Origin: Bryum argenteum
Lineage: Eukaryota > Streptophyta > Bryopsida > Bryales > Bryaceae
NCBI GenBank assembly: GCA_037043015.1
Contig: CM073324.1
Location: 15,335,013-15,399,012 of the forward strand
Reading direction: 5' to 3'
DNA: 64,000 nt
In this document: positions 24,041 to 39,880 of the stretch, piece by piece
How positions within the stretch are numbered: position 1 is the first letter of the stretch
Layout of the letters: each line of letters begins with the position of its first letter
Position numbers and translations under genes: made by a program
The notes under the pieces: generated by a model
What the model was told of the DNA's origin: nothing
Database searches by the model: none
Seen by the model: the letters and a program-made list of their open reading frames with translations, nothing else

Positions 24041-25110
24041 GATCATTCGGGGAGTGTAAATAGGAAAGATAATGATGGCAAGTAACATTCTCTTACCATA
24101 GCCATGCCAGGGTCGTTAGCTAAAGTGGGGGGCCGGAATGGATCGAGCTAAGTTAGGAGCAGGGGTGATGTCAGAGGCGTGAGGCTCTTGAATGCGGGGC
24201 TACAAAAATAAAGGGGCGCCTGCGACTGCAAAGGCTGCAAGGGGGAACTGCAATTGCTGCTGCAAGGAGGCGAGTGCTTGCGAGCACATGCGCCGGATCG
24301 GAGGGGGCCGACCCCCTTGGAGTTGGGCCCTGGAATCTCGTTGACTCGTGGGGCGCCATTACTTTTGTGAGATCTAGTATTGGACAAATTGGACTGCCCT
24401 GCTCCTCCTGATGAATTATGTGAGTGAGTGAGTGTAAATGAGATCATTACTAGTCATTGTTTTTTGGTCTCTTGCCCTTGGGAGCTTCCATCTCCAGCAA
24501 TGCAATTCATCACTACCAAACATTTCCACTTCAATCTCGTATTCATTGGTAAAAATAAGTTTCATGAAAAAAAAAACTTTTACTTATGATTTTATACCGC
24601 ATTCATCCCATAGAGTGGAAAGGTCGTAAAAGTCCCAAGAACCCTCAACTAAGAGAAGGTTCCAACTTTCACTTTTTGATGTATATTGGGTGATCCAACT
24701 ATAGGGTCTAGTACCTTACTTGTGCATCATTCTGTATTCCATGGCCGGTTTTACAAGCTTCTATAAGTATGAGGCATGTTTCACTTTAATACCAAGCCTA
24801 TCAATAACAAAGAATTAATTCTTCAATACTTTTTTTCCACTAGTGTGATCTAGGGCTATAAGTCAACAACTTTCAAGTTGGAATTATTTTCAATCGAATC
24901 ATTAATGACTTATGAGGTAGATTTTTAGTTATGTATTCACATTCAAATAATGCACCATCCCTAAGGAGTTGAATTTCCCTCATCCGTCGTTAGGTTTTAA
25001 TCTTACTTGTTGAATTTGAGTATGTTTTAGGTCTACATTTTGTTGTGGAGAGATTAATTTGATTGAAGATGTGAGGAAGATACAATATTTATTTTAGTGC
25101 ACTTGAGGGG
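24041..25110. other. region upstream of the MYB gene, no gene called
   Basis: 24,120-24,450 is notably GC-rich, with a run of TGAG repeats near 24,420, and is open on the minus strand. It could be a distal promoter or a decayed exon. The remainder is AT-rich. Confidence 0.4.
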
Positions 25111-25479
25111 TTAACCCTTAAACGCCGAAGGTGACCCGAGGGGTCATGTTCCATCAGAATCTCCTCTGTAGCTCTCAATGTACTCAACTTTTCACTTATA
25201 TTTTGATGTCAAACTGGTCACTTTCTTGTGATGCATTCAAAAAGTGAAATTTTAGAATTCAAATCACAATTTGTATGAGTGATTTTGTGCTTTGAAAGGA
25301 TTGTGGTAGGTAGGTTGGAGTTGTACAATACATGTAGGAGGTTGCAAGCTCATCATTGATTGGATCATTCATGATGCCCAAGTTCAAAAAGTGCACTATT
25401 CATGATGCCCAAGTGCAAAAGATGTTGTGATCCAATACTGGGCTGCCCGAATCCGTATAGCTAGGCGTTTAAGGGTTAA
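25111..25479 (+). mobile_element. TTAA-bounded MITE, copy B (369 bp)
   Basis: The ends TTAACCCTTAAACGCC (25,111-25,126) and GGCGTTTAAGGGTTAA (25,464-25,479) are exact inverted repeats. The element has the same length as copy C at 29,519-29,887 and is closely related to it in inverse orientation. No coding capacity. Confidence 0.9.
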
Positions 25480-29518
<4,039 letters not shown>

Positions 29519-29887
29519 TTAACCCTTAAACGCCTAGCTATACGGATTTGGGCAGCCCAGTATTGGATCACAACATCTTTTGCACTTGGGCATCGTGAAT
29601 AGTGCACTTTTTGAACTTGGGCATCATGAATGATCCAATCAATGATGAGCTTGCAACCTCCTACAAGTATTATACAATCCCAACCTACCTACCACAATCC
29701 TTTCAAAGCACAAAATCACTCATACAAATTGTGATTTGAATTCTAAAATTTCACTTTTTGAATGCATGAGAAGAAGGTGACCAATTTGACATCAAAATAT
29801 TAGTGAAAAGTTATTGTGTTTGAGAGCTACAGAGGAGATTCTGTTGGAAACGGCCTCCTCGGGGCCGCTCAGGCGTTTAAGGGTTAA
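29519..29887 (-). mobile_element. TTAA-bounded MITE, copy C (369 bp)
   Basis: The inverse-orientation sister of copy B. Its first 80 bases match the reverse complement of B's last 80 with few changes (ACGCCTAGCTATACGGATT, GGGCAGCCCAGTATTGGATC). The ends are TTAACCCTTAAACGCC and GGCGTTTAAGGGTTAA. Immediately after it, 29,899-29,930 begins what looks like another, truncated copy (CAAACGCCCAAGG, GGGCAGCCC). Confidence 0.9.
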
Positions 29888-31659
29888 TCATTAATTGTCA
29901 AACGCCCAAGGCTCTCAAATCGGGCAGCCCGGAGAATCTGCGAAGAATCTTGAGGGGCCCGGGCAGTAACGGAGGTGGGGTCCGGAGAACCAGAACCATT
30001 GAACAGAAAAGCCATGGGAAAAGTCCCTTTTCGTGAAGAATGGCTTGCAATGCTGAAAACTCCTCACACTAGAGTTCAAGAGTTCTGATTTAATGTACAT
30101 CGATATGCAAAAGGACGACAAAAGAATTCATCATCCTTCAACGATCCCTCCACTTGACATCTCTAATTGGCTGTACCAGCTTTTCTATGCTTTTCAAGCG
30201 CAGAAATCTAAGCAGATTGCTCCAAGCCCAAAGGTGAGTCAATCAGTCGCACTTGCTTATGGATGTCAAGTGATCGTCAATCATCATGGGTTGTCAACAT
30301 TCAATAATGCAACAAAATCAGTTGGCTCTCTGATCGATTACAGTGAGATTCCTGCCCTACTTCGCCTTGTACTGATCACTTCGATCATGAAGACATCATC
30401 GAATTTGACAATGAGGATGATAGAAAACCCCTCGAAACAACTTAGAGTTCATCGAAAATTGACGATGTTGCAGATATTATCAAAAGGAAGATGTTATGTC
30501 GTATTTGTGTGAAATGAGGCAGATTTTCTTGGTACAAGCAGCAGATTCATAAGCAGAGTAGACTTGGAAAGAGCCTAGCACGAACCCCCAGAAACTTCAC
30601 CCACAAAATTTCTGCTACCTCAACGAACGCTTCCCCTACATTTCGACAAGTCAATCACAGAATGATTTAGCAAGAGGATGAGAGTATTAGATTCGTTCCA
30701 ATAGAATTCTGAAATTCTTTCAACTGTTTTCAAGCATGTCACTCCAAGTAACTTCCTCTTTCATGCTGCTGCATTTGGCGCTGGAAGGTTCCTCTCTTCA
30801 ATTCGTGATACAGCAGTCGTTTAGCATAATTCCTGTTTTGCACGTAGTAATAATTAACGTTGTCTCGTCCAAAAGATTCTAAACTGTCAAAAGAGTATGA
30901 GCTTTGCATCGGCGTCGCTAATTATTGTGGGACGAGAGTCCGATGGGGGCGAGGTTCGATTTCGAGGGACGAGGTCTACCGGTAGACGCTGCCTCGCCGG
31001 TTCGATGCAGTAAGTGTTATCGAGGTTAGAGCATGCCTTGCCCATACGGGGGGCCGGGCTGTGGGGTTGAAGGGCCCTTGATTGTAGCTCGCCATATCCA
31101 CTTTTCTGTGGTAGCCCCATTTTCATTTGAAGTTTTCATTAACTCCCTGAAATTGAGCAACATTGAAAAAGTCAAGCACCTTCAAAACTACACTCTTTCG
31201 ATGCAAGATGTAATTTTCTGACAAGCTTTGGAACCTATAACCGTAAGATCTAGTCACTAACTTGTAGATAAACATATTTACCAAAACTTAGATTCGATTT
31301 TTTTACCAATTGCGAGATCACAACGTTCAAAGTTGAAAAAAAAGTTTGTTTCCATGTTGTAAAATGGTAGAGTAATGTTTTTGGGGCAAAGAAAAACCAT
31401 TCTTGATAGAAAATTTGAAATGAGTTCCTTAAATTCTTTTTTCCTAAGTAAGTTAGGAATATGTCTATGCAATTTTTACCCTCATACATACAACATATAA
31501 AACCTAAAGAAATGCTTGATTATTCCCATAGAGGTATGGTAAATTTCAAATACAAAGGCGATTCTTTGAGAATAAGGAAGGCATCTAAAAAGTTATTCTG
31601 TTGAAACTCTAAACAATTTCATTATGCCTTACTACGTCTTCTACATGTAAAAAAAAAAT

Positions 31660-31662
<3 letters not shown>
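29888..31662. other. unassigned sequence between repeats
   Basis: 29,899-30,010 is GC-rich and starts like a truncated TTAA-family element. An open stretch at 30,093-30,512 has no motif I recognise. 30,930-31,080 is another GC-rich patch with no gene identified. Confidence 0.35.

Positions 31663-31692
<30 letters not shown>
31663..31692. repeat. (AT)n microsatellite
   Basis: About 15 AT units followed by AAATAAATA-type runs to about 31,732. Confidence 0.95.
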
Positions 31693-31698
<6 letters not shown>

Positions 31699-31999
31699 TA
31701 AAAATAAATAAAAAATAAATAAAAAATAAAAATTTGGATGAAAGGTAAAATCTCAACTGTTGGTGAATTTTTGAAGTTTCCGTAGTTTAATTGATGTTAT
31801 GCAGATTTTGGGAATAAAAGAGCATATAGCGTAGTTTGGGTTGTCTTGGGCACATTTCAAAGAGTGTTTTCAAACTTTGACCTTCAATATCTCTCAAGTA
31901 TGAGATGATTGTTCGGAAAGGTATGGAAAAACTCTACAACTTGCAAAAGGTTTCAACTTCATTAAATCTAAAAATGATAATAGAGATGTTGACCAAAGT

Positions 32000-32330
32000 T
32001 CAATCGATACGATTTGGGCCTTACTCACCCTAAGATGTCAAGCATTGGAAGGGTGCTACATGGCACTTTCTCAATGCTTTCTAGCTAAGTCTTATCTTGG
32101 AAACACAAAGCTGATTAATTTGCAAGTGATGCAAAATCTCTTGCTCCGTAGAGTGGCTCAAATACTTTTACCCAAAAATCTCCACCACAGCATTCCAAAA
32201 TTGCTCGAAACACTCCAAGGCAGTAGGATTTGCAATCCTAACGTAGTCATCATTACTATCACCGCGCACACCATCCACAAATATACGTAGAGCCGCCGTG
32301 ATCTTCTAAATGACAAGCCACTTCTTGGAA
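32000..32330 (-). pseudogene. PIF/Harbinger transposase fragment
   Basis: Read on the minus strand, 32,300 to about 32,040 gives KITAALRIFVDGVRGDS, then DYVRIANPTALECFEQFWN, AVVEIFG and further similar sequence ending near HLQINQ. This is the region just upstream of the first catalytic Asp in plant Harbinger transposases. At least two stops interrupt it, and the following catalytic part (GSIDC-type block) is not found. It is therefore a dead fragment, but evidence that this family was active here. Tourist-like MITEs at 35 kb could be its non-autonomous relatives. Confidence 0.65.
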
Positions 32331-32988
32331 TTTAAAGTCAATTCTATGTTCACTAATATATCAATAGTATGTAAAAGTTGAGATTGCACGAAGTAGTATG
32401 TATTATCGAAAGTGCCTTTTTTTGATTGAATTGGTGTTCTAATTCTAAAACCCCAAAGTTGAACCTAGGTTATCCTACCATACGCACCATTCTCATCCAA
32501 GAACTTGACAACCGCCTCGGGTACACTAAATATGCCCCATGGCCCAAACAACAAAACTTTGAGCATATCATTGGCTAATAATCGGTCATCAAATTCATTC
32601 ACCATCATGCCCCAATATATATCAAGATATTTGGCCTCACTACCTAAAAAAAAGTGCAATTCAAACTACTCACAGTTTGGAACGACGACACATCTCCCAC
32701 ACCAACCAAAACAATGGCATGTACAAAGAGGTAGATTTATTACTTTGAAGTATAATATTCCTACTGGGCAATGAAGAATTGGCGTAAACTACCTCAAAGT
32801 CATATTAAGCATCTAAACTACAAACATCTATATCTTGGAAACCCTCCACCAATGCATCCACGTATTCTCCATCTCCATGCTCATCTTGCAAAAGCCCCCA
32901 TAAACGTGCATTAGGATTCTCTAGAGAAGAATCCACTTCTGGTGCAATTACTAAGGGGTTGTGAGAATTTCCTGAGCAACTTCAAGGC
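32331..32988. other. unassigned region
   Basis: A minus-strand open stretch at 32,465-32,659 reads like protein (WLDEN-type segment, LLFGPWG) but belongs to no family I recognise. It may be part of the same decayed transposon. Confidence 0.35.
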
Positions 32989-33354
32989 TTGAGGTTCCTG
33001 GAGGACAGAGTTCATCGTTTGGACCAACCGGTACGTGCCCTAGCAGCTGGTCCGGTGCGTTCAAACCGGTCACAGATTATTCCAAGACAATCTCACCTGA
33101 CTACTGCCGACCTCCAAGCTCTGTCGAACAGATTGGGTTGTCCCTGCAGCACCAGTTGGAATGACCAATCTCTAATCAAAAGCGCCATGACGGTCAACAC
33201 CTTCTTTCTGCCCGATGCTACGATGCTTGGCGAGCTCTTCCCGACCGGCACCTTCTTCCTGCTACAACAGGCAATCAAGAATATATATAGCGTTAGTGAA
33301 GAACTGACCACGGACATTTATCGATCGATCACCCACGGTTACCACGATTTCAGG
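32989..33354 (+). pseudogene. exon-like fragment, possibly DUF679/DMP membrane protein
   Basis: An isolated GC-balanced open segment ends at a donor-like CAG|GTAGAC. It contains DATMLGELFPTGTFFLLQQA. The LPTGT-type word followed by a hydrophobic run resembles the first membrane segment of DMP (DUF679) proteins. No further exons with the remaining membrane segments are seen downstream. I treat it as a possible gene fragment; identity is weak. Confidence 0.3.
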
Positions 33355-34102
33355 CAGGTAGACATATCTAAATAATTATCGTAGGCAGAACTTGAGCTTG
33401 GTTACGGCACTAGTGCTGGGGTGCACAGGGAGCTTGTTCAAACAATACTCTGATTCATAATTAGGTCAAGCTAGAAAGATTCAGTTTCTTGAATTCTGGA
33501 AGGAGCATTCATTTTTTAAATGAGAACACCGGACATATATATTTCTCATAAGTTCGTATGCTATTACAATGCAAAAAGTTGGTGCTTCATGAGCCATGCA
33601 AAGTAAAAATGCCTTCATCACACCAACTAGCATGCCTATTGCCTGTGTTCAAGTGTAACCCGAGTTGGTTCCGATTCACAGTAAGCTGGGAATGAGGACT
33701 ACAGTCAGGTAGGATGCAGTACACATTACGATCTAATGAATCGACGATGATTGCAAAAGCACAGCTACATCAGATTACCGTCCTAATTGAGTATCTAGCC
33801 GCTCTAACTTCTGAGACTAAGTATATATTAGCATTGAGGATTATGGAAAAGTTCGAAGTCACAAATTCGAACTGCAAATTATTCTGCAAGATGATGGAGT
33901 TCTTCAAGTTTGCCATGAATCCTGTTACTTTCATCGCTAAATCGGAAAAAACACAACGCATACATGGTTATCAGTTAGTTGCTGTGAACCTAGTGACTAA
34001 CCTGGTCAACAAACTACTTTAAATACTGTGAAGTTAGTGGAGATGAATTGAGGAGGACTGGTGATGAATCGACTACGGATACGAAAAGAACAAACAAGCT
34101 TG
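33355..34102. other. AT-rich intergenic sequence
   Basis: An open stretch at 33,714-34,022 has no recognisable features. Confidence 0.45.
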
Positions 34103-34120
34103 GGCGCGTTTAAGGGTTAA
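34103..34120. mobile_element. solo end of a TTAA-bounded element
   Basis: GGCGCGTTTAAGGGTTAA matches the right terminus of copies B and C. Its partner could be the truncated start at 29,899, giving a 4.2 kb element, or it may be a stand-alone remnant. Confidence 0.6.
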
Positions 34121-35028
34121 GGGTTGTTGACGTGGTCACTTGACGAAGCCCAACACGTGATGCCTCAACAGAGGTAGATTGGCACGCTCAGAACTACAAA
34201 GTCAATACCATATTCCACAAAAGGCACTTTGATCCACCCCGCACAATCTAATAATAGCAGTAGCTCTTTATATCCAGTTAGCATATTTCAATGGGATCAA
34301 AGTAAAGGTTCCCGATCTCTCATCTCGTTCCACTCACCGTACTTCCGATTTGCAATTGCATCCCCTTTCCTGCAGTAAAAAGATGAATCTAGATGGCAGC
34401 CTTAACCACCACCACTGCCGCCTTCCGTGGTACCCGATCGACAATCCGACAGACAAGCAGACGAGAATCATACTGGAAGTACAACCTTCGTTCCATTCTA
34501 ATTAGGAATCTATTAATGATACAAGATTCTTATCGGATTTGTATGGTGCCCGAAGTGACGGTTCCTCGGAGGCAATTGCTTTCCACATGTGGTGTACGGT
34601 TAGATCCCAAAATCTCCATTGTGCTGGACCAGTCCATTCCGATACGGCGTACTATTCCAGTTCGCAAGGAAGCATCAGAACATGAAAGATCATGTCGCAA
34701 TCTGGTGATCCAATAGCCTAATATGTGCGTCAATTTTCAAGAGTCTGTCAGCCCACTTCGATCATTGGCAATCATCGCCCATATGGATGATTAAGATTTT
34801 CAAGAGGTACGAGCAAACGAGTAGCATTGAGCAAAGAAGTGAGAGTTTACCAGGCTTGAGAAGCGTTTCCAAAGGAAATAGTCAGCCGATCGATCTTGTG
34901 CTTCGACGCGATCATGCTTCCCCGGCCAACATGCAGCAGTTTTCTTCTCGTGACACGAATGGTGATAGTGGAACTCACATTGGAATTCCTGTAATAGCCA
35001 TGTGTTGTGGATTTCTGACGGCACTCTA
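34121..35028. other. unassigned region
   Basis: A moderately GC-rich open stretch at 34,393-34,716 lacks recognisable motifs. Nothing else is evident. Confidence 0.4.
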
Positions 35029-35366
35029 GGGCCCATTCCCATGTGAGACCCGTTCCTGTAATACCACTGTAGAAGCAAAACTCATGTGCCACTATCAAGG
35101 GAAGATTTTTAAGGGTCATTCACATGTCTTACCTTTAAATCCAAATTTAAGTTCTCTTTTTGAGGGAATAGTGGTCCTCCATCTGAGGGAATATTGGTCT
35201 TTCATATGAGGAAGCACTATTCATTCTCAAAAAGGCATAGATAAGATGACAAGCTTCCATATTTTGTATTACTGGTTCTAATTTTGTTTCAATGGCTTGC
35301 CACCTCCCCTTGGCAAGCCCTTGATATCTCCGTAAAACTAAGTCCTGGATATCTCTGTAAAACTAA

Positions 35367-35943
35367 GGGCCGCTTCACAGTTCACACTATGGCCGTCCAA
35401 GTCGAGAGGTCACGGAATTGAGAGTCCAAACTTTGTTGAGAGTCCAAAGAAATTTACTGAAAATAGCCAATAAAATAATGTATTTAGTGGGGCCTTTGGT
35501 CGGGCATAGTGTGAAGCCTCCAAAGGCCAAGCCCAAAGTCAAAAGCTTTGGCCATGAACTCCATGGCCTCTCAACTTGGACGGCCGTAGTGTGAAGCCTC
35601 CAAAGGCCAAGCCCAAAGTCCAATCCCATCTCACTTTATTCCTTGTTCAAGGCATCCTTTTAATCTAACGGCCAAGATCTTGTCTGTTTTTGAATTTTCT
35701 ATGAATAAAATGTGACGGCCTCTCGACCATAGTTTGGGTCTTGCAAAATGCAAGACCCAAAAAAATGCCGAGAGGCCGTCACCTTAGTCAAAAAGCATTG
35801 CCACATAGGCCATTTGAAGAGCGACGGCCGGTGAACTTTTGCTTCTAGTGTGAAGGCTCGAGAGGCCGAAACTATGGTTTCCTGCAATTTCATTGGTTGA
35901 AATTGATGGCCTCTCAACCTTCGGCCATACTGCGAAGCGGCCC
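35367..35943. mobile_element. inner Tourist-like MITE with TAA target duplication
   Basis: The termini GGGCCGCTTC and GAAGCGGCCC are inverted. Pairing continues through CAGT and ATGGCCG to GAGAGG. The 3-bp direct repeat TAA (35,364-35,366 and 35,944-35,946) flanks it exactly, the hallmark of the Harbinger superfamily. Inside, the word GTGTGAAGCCTCCAAAGGCC is repeated at about 35,510 and 35,590, and several GGCCGTC/GAGAGG inverted repeats nest within each other. Confidence 0.85.
35712..35782. repeat. strong hairpin inside the inner MITE
   Basis: GTGACGGCCTCTCG (35,712-35,725) pairs with CGAGAGGCCGTCAC (35,769-35,782). TTTGGGTCTTGCA pairs perfectly with TGCAAGACCCAAA around a three-base loop. 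Confidence 0.9.
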
Positions 35944-36033
35944 TAAGTCCTGGTTGGGTTGCATGGAAATGACCTACTTTTTTGGAGACCTTCTCATTCT
36001 ACGGGAATGGGTCTCATGTGGGAATCAGGGCCC

Positions 36034-36868
36034 TTACTATGGAAATGTAGTCCGTCTCAAGGCCATAATGTATGACGATCCCTTATGTATGCCATATTGT
36101 GCCCAAAACGTTTTAAGACACTATTTGCATGCTTTACCCTCAAAACTGCCCTTTTGAATGCAAGGTGAGAATTTTAAGTTCATGATGTATTTTCAAGTAT
36201 GCAACTGTGGGAACTAATACATGACTTCTACATGTATATGTATATAAAATCTTAGATTTGGATTTCTTATCTTTTGTGAGATCATTATCCCTATATGCGA
36301 TGAATGTAGAAAATAGCAAAAATAGCATATGTATGTGGGGCATGTTTTGCAAGCCAAATAGTTTTCATGATTTCATGATGATGATCTTAGGGTAATCCGT
36401 AACACCTCTCTAGTTGGAAGGTTCTGATCCAAATACTTTTGCTATTGGATTGCAATGATGTTTTGTCAACTATCTCCACGATCAACAATATTTTGCTTGT
36501 AAATTTGAAAGTCTTCGAAATGCTCTAGAGGGAGAAATTTCGACCCTGACCAGAAATTGCAGCTGTTAGGAAAAATTTGAAGTCTCTTACCCCATGATCC
36601 TCAAGGGCTCTTCACATGAAGGAAAAGCAGCTCCCTCATCCCTTTCAACAGGACGTTATTTGGGGCAGCTGGGATAGCATGCTCAATAATTGCGCAAATT
36701 TGGATGTAGGGCAAGCTCATTGTGGAGTCGCGAAAGGAATCATTTTGGGATAAGGAGCAAAGTTTGTGTGAGGAGGGACTATTTGGAATCATTTCCTTTG
36801 AACTTATCTTGAGTTAGTTATGATTCAATATAGAAGAAAGTGTTGTAGTTGCACCTCAAACTGCACAC
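36034..36868. other. AT-rich intergenic sequence
   Basis: No gene recognised. Confidence 0.5.
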
Positions 36869-37126
36869 AACCTCAATTCCGTTAAATTGGCATTATTCCG
36901 GTAAAATGGCACACCTCAACTTTCTGAACTGTAGTTCAAAAACCATGTGATATAACAGAATTTTAAGGTGATATTAGGGAAAACGAGTGACGATGTGTAT
37001 AAAGAAGTTATATTACAAAAAAAAATCGTGATATTACAGAATATACCATTTTATATGCGCACAAATGTAAGATCTAGTGTGACAAAATGGCACATGGCAT
37101 AGTGCCATTTTAACGGAAATGGGGTT
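36869..37126. mobile_element. AACCTCAATTC-family MITE, copy 1
   Basis: It begins AACCTCAATTCCGTTAAA and ends TTTTAACGGAAATGGGGTT, inverted repeats of about 40 bases with a few mismatches and repeated TGGCA words. ACAC flanks both sides as a 4-bp target duplication. The same termini occur at 54,964-55,214 and on either side of the giant element (41,064 and 53,234). Confidence 0.8.
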
Positions 37127-38614
37127 ACACCCTAGATTCTACCCCAAAATTTAACTCTTAGGTGTATGTATGACGCATTTAACTAAATCTCGGCTTCTCA
37201 AAATATATAATCAATAATAGTAGATATAAAATGGTTTCTGAAATTCAGGTTTTTGCTTCAAATATGTGGATTTTAGGTTTGTGGAAGGGGAATCTCCCAT
37301 GTTTGAAAGTCCATGATCAAGTCAAAAATCGAGATTTAGTTATTAAACGTAGCCTACATTGGAAGTTTGAAAATAAAAGCAAGAATCTTTCCCTTGGTAA
37401 ATTGCAAATATGGTGTTTCAATTTTTGGTGATGTTGCGGTATGTCTCTTTTTCAACTTTAGCATGGACACACTCAAATATTACAAGGTGCAAACACTAAG
37501 ACACCATTTTAGAAACATCTAATATGAATTTGCCTTCAAAACTTCATAGGACACTATAAAATAGTTTAAGAATAATGAATCCAATTTGACTATCCTTCCA
37601 TTTACTTCCCTGTGCAGTAGAACTGCATACACTATTTACTTTATTACAGATTAGGAAATCTGAAATTTGAGCCATTATTGAGCACTCTCCCCTGATTGTC
37701 ATTCGAACTGCACAAAAAAACGTTAGAGTTGAAGATATGGTAGCCGAAACCATAAAGTCAGCTTGTAGATCACGTGCAGGTTTGGAGTCAACCACTGTGC
37801 AAAAGCCAAGTTGGAGAGCAGCCACCCCTCCTGGATAAAAATTGGCCATGTCTCCGGCTTCTATACTATTTCCTTGAACCATTCAACGCATTTCTTTCTA
37901 TAATCAGTGTCATCCCGACTTTGCTTTTGTCTTATTTTTTCGAACCAATCGACGATGTATTCATTGATGGCTCCGGCTTTGTTTACCAAGTCCATTGACC
38001 CGGCGGTGTGCTAGTTGAATTTGCCGTTCGAGCGACTCGTGCGTTTTACCAGTTCAGCCTCTGGTTCGACTGGCATTTCATTAATAGCAACCACATTGAA
38101 AAGGGGACATCTCGTTTAGTGGTTTGACATTCATAAGAATATTAAATGCTTCAGATCACTATATCGCACACTATCCAGCAACTGACTCAATTTACTTGGG
38201 ATTATATAACTGCATTTTTCACCGTTCTGTCACCAACATGCGTTTGGCTTGCATCTTGAAACGCAAGTCGTGGACTGTCGGACGAAAGTGAATGTTCTGG
38301 GAATCAAGGCTTAATTTAACCCCTGGTCTCCACTACATCCCTCCAGACTGTAGTCTAAACATGCCTGTTGCTTTTTCCTATTTTCTCACCCAGGGCGCCG
38401 GACTCGGATACCATGCACCGCTCATGCAAATCTCGCCGGAGATGGATCAGGACTCCTTGCAACCCACCAGTCAGTCCGCGAAGTCGTGCCGATCGAGTAA
38501 CAAACTTACCGCAAATGGGTTGAAAGATATCGACCGATTATCCGTTGCAGCATCTCCCACTTGGAACCCCACATGCCTGATAAGTATCGATGCGTATCGG
38601 TTAGAATGTCAGTG
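37127..38614. other. intergenic sequence upstream of the germin duplication
   Basis: Mostly AT-rich. 38,290-38,600 is GC-balanced and open in one frame but shows no recognisable domain. Confidence 0.45.
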
Positions 38615-38783
38615 TCGCTTCTATCATTCTATCGATCCCTATCGTCGACACCGAAGTTCAGGTGAGCATGCTTGGGCACGTCTTCTCGTTCGCTCGATCT
38701 GGTCATAGCTTGACGTTTGTGCGTTTGCTTAAGCGGAGATTTATTAGACTTTGTAGTGTTTAGCACTTCCTATTCTCTGTTGT

Positions 38784-38984
38784 CTATTGGCGTTCAAGGA
38801 TATTCTCAATGAGAGATTGAAGCACTCCTTCCCCCTGATCAATCGCCTTTCTCTGGTGCTCGAATTCATCCATACAGTTCGATGCACTCATCTGTGATCT
38901 CATATCATGTGCCTCCTGATGTGTGGTTTGCATCATATGCGATCCGGCTGTGCCTTCTGCAAGATGTAGACGTGTGACTTCCAT
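38784..38984 (-). CDS. small divergent ORF upstream of germin-like gene 1
   Basis: A 66-residue ORF transcribed away from the germin gene, starting MEVTRLHLAEGTAGSHMM and rich in His, Gln and Met. The first 48 residues are kept in the second duplicate with only three changes (57,638-57,874), then a 4-base deletion shifts the frame. It could be a real short gene or first exon; the conservation may simply reflect the young duplication. Function unknown. Confidence 0.25.
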   Translation of the reverse strand: MEVTRLHLAEGTAGSHMMQTTHQEAHDMRSQMSASNCMDEFEHQRKAIDQGEGVLQSLIENILERQ

Positions 38985-39159
38985 AATCTACGTGCTTTGA
39001 AAATCGCTAAAACCGGACTACGTCTTCGTTTTAGGAGTCAGCTCTCTGCTTGGACTTTGGAGCTCTGTTTCAAGACAGTGCGACGGAGTGTAGCTCTTTA
39101 AGTGTTGTTTCTCTGTTCGATGCAGGAAGCGCAGGTGGAAATTCAGCTAGCTATTGAAG

Positions 39160-39880
39160 ATGATTCCTAGAGTGGCACTGTCGGTGCTACTGACGATGAC
39201 GCTGGTGCTGGCAGCGCAAGCGGCCGAGCCTGAGCCGTTAACAGACTTCTACTTGCCGCCGGGCATGAATCTGTCGGCAGTTACGGCCGACTACTTCACG
39301 ACTCTCGTATTTCGCCAACCGCCGGCCATCGTGGACCCCAAGCTGCGCGCTGTCACGAGCCTCACGTCGCTGGTATTCCCGGTGCTGACGGGACTGGCCA
39401 TTTGCCACTCGCTGGCTCAGTTTCCTCCCGGCGGCGTCAACCCGCCGCACAGTCACCCTCGCGGCACCGAGGTAACGCTGGCTTCTCCCTTACACTATTT
39501 CCTGCACACAAGTTTGTTTTTTCAAGAAGGGATTGAGGAGAGTAAAATTCCTATGCTGAATTTACTGTGATACCCTGCAGACGTTCTTCGTAACCGAGGG
39601 TACTTTTACGGTGGGTCTGGTGGACACCACCAACAAGTTGTACTTGAAGGAGTTGAAGAAGGGCGATTTGTTCGTGTTTCCCAAGGGTCTGGTGCATTTC
39701 CAGATCAACCTCGGCAAGAAGAATTCGATCGCGTTCGTCAGCTTCAGCAGCTCATCTCCTGGCACCCAATCGTTGCCGTTGACCCTGTTCGGCTCCGGCA
39801 TTCCAGACATTGTCCACACTACCGCATTCAAGGTGGACAACTCAGTCGTGGACAAGTTGCAGGCTGCGATGGGAAAGTAG
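39160..39880 (+). CDS. GLP: germin-like protein 1
   Basis: A secreted cupin of the germin family; members bind manganese and act in the cell wall, some as superoxide dismutases or oxalate oxidases (family knowledge). Exons 39,160-39,471 and 39,581-39,880 give 203 residues. An N-terminal hydrophobic signal peptide ends near AAQAAEP (about 22). Germin box 1, GGVNPPHSHPRGTE, supplies H97, H99 and E104; box 2, FVFPKGLVHFQ, supplies H143, so all four metal ligands are present. The intron lies immediately after E104. The pair of cysteines that forms a disulfide in most germins is missing (Y where the first Cys normally stands), and the protein is slightly short. AATAAA at 39,987 is a likely poly(A) signal. 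Nearly identical to the copy at 58,050. Confidence 0.93.

Larger units (their letters stand above)
35029..36033. mobile_element. outer Tourist/Harbinger-like MITE (split by an inner one)
   Basis: The left end GGGCCCATTCCCATGTGAGA and the inverted right end (GGGCCCTGATTCCCACATGA on the complement) match over about 37 bases, allowing small gaps. GGGCC-type termini are typical of PIF/Harbinger MITEs. The flanks are CTA and TTA, an imperfect 3-bp target duplication. Its body is interrupted by the inner element at 35,367-35,943. Confidence 0.75.

Noticed and set aside
30930-31010. tRNA-like B-box words (GGTTCGAT) in a GC-rich patch
   Set aside because: No A-box and no cloverleaf could be drawn, so no tRNA or SINE is called.
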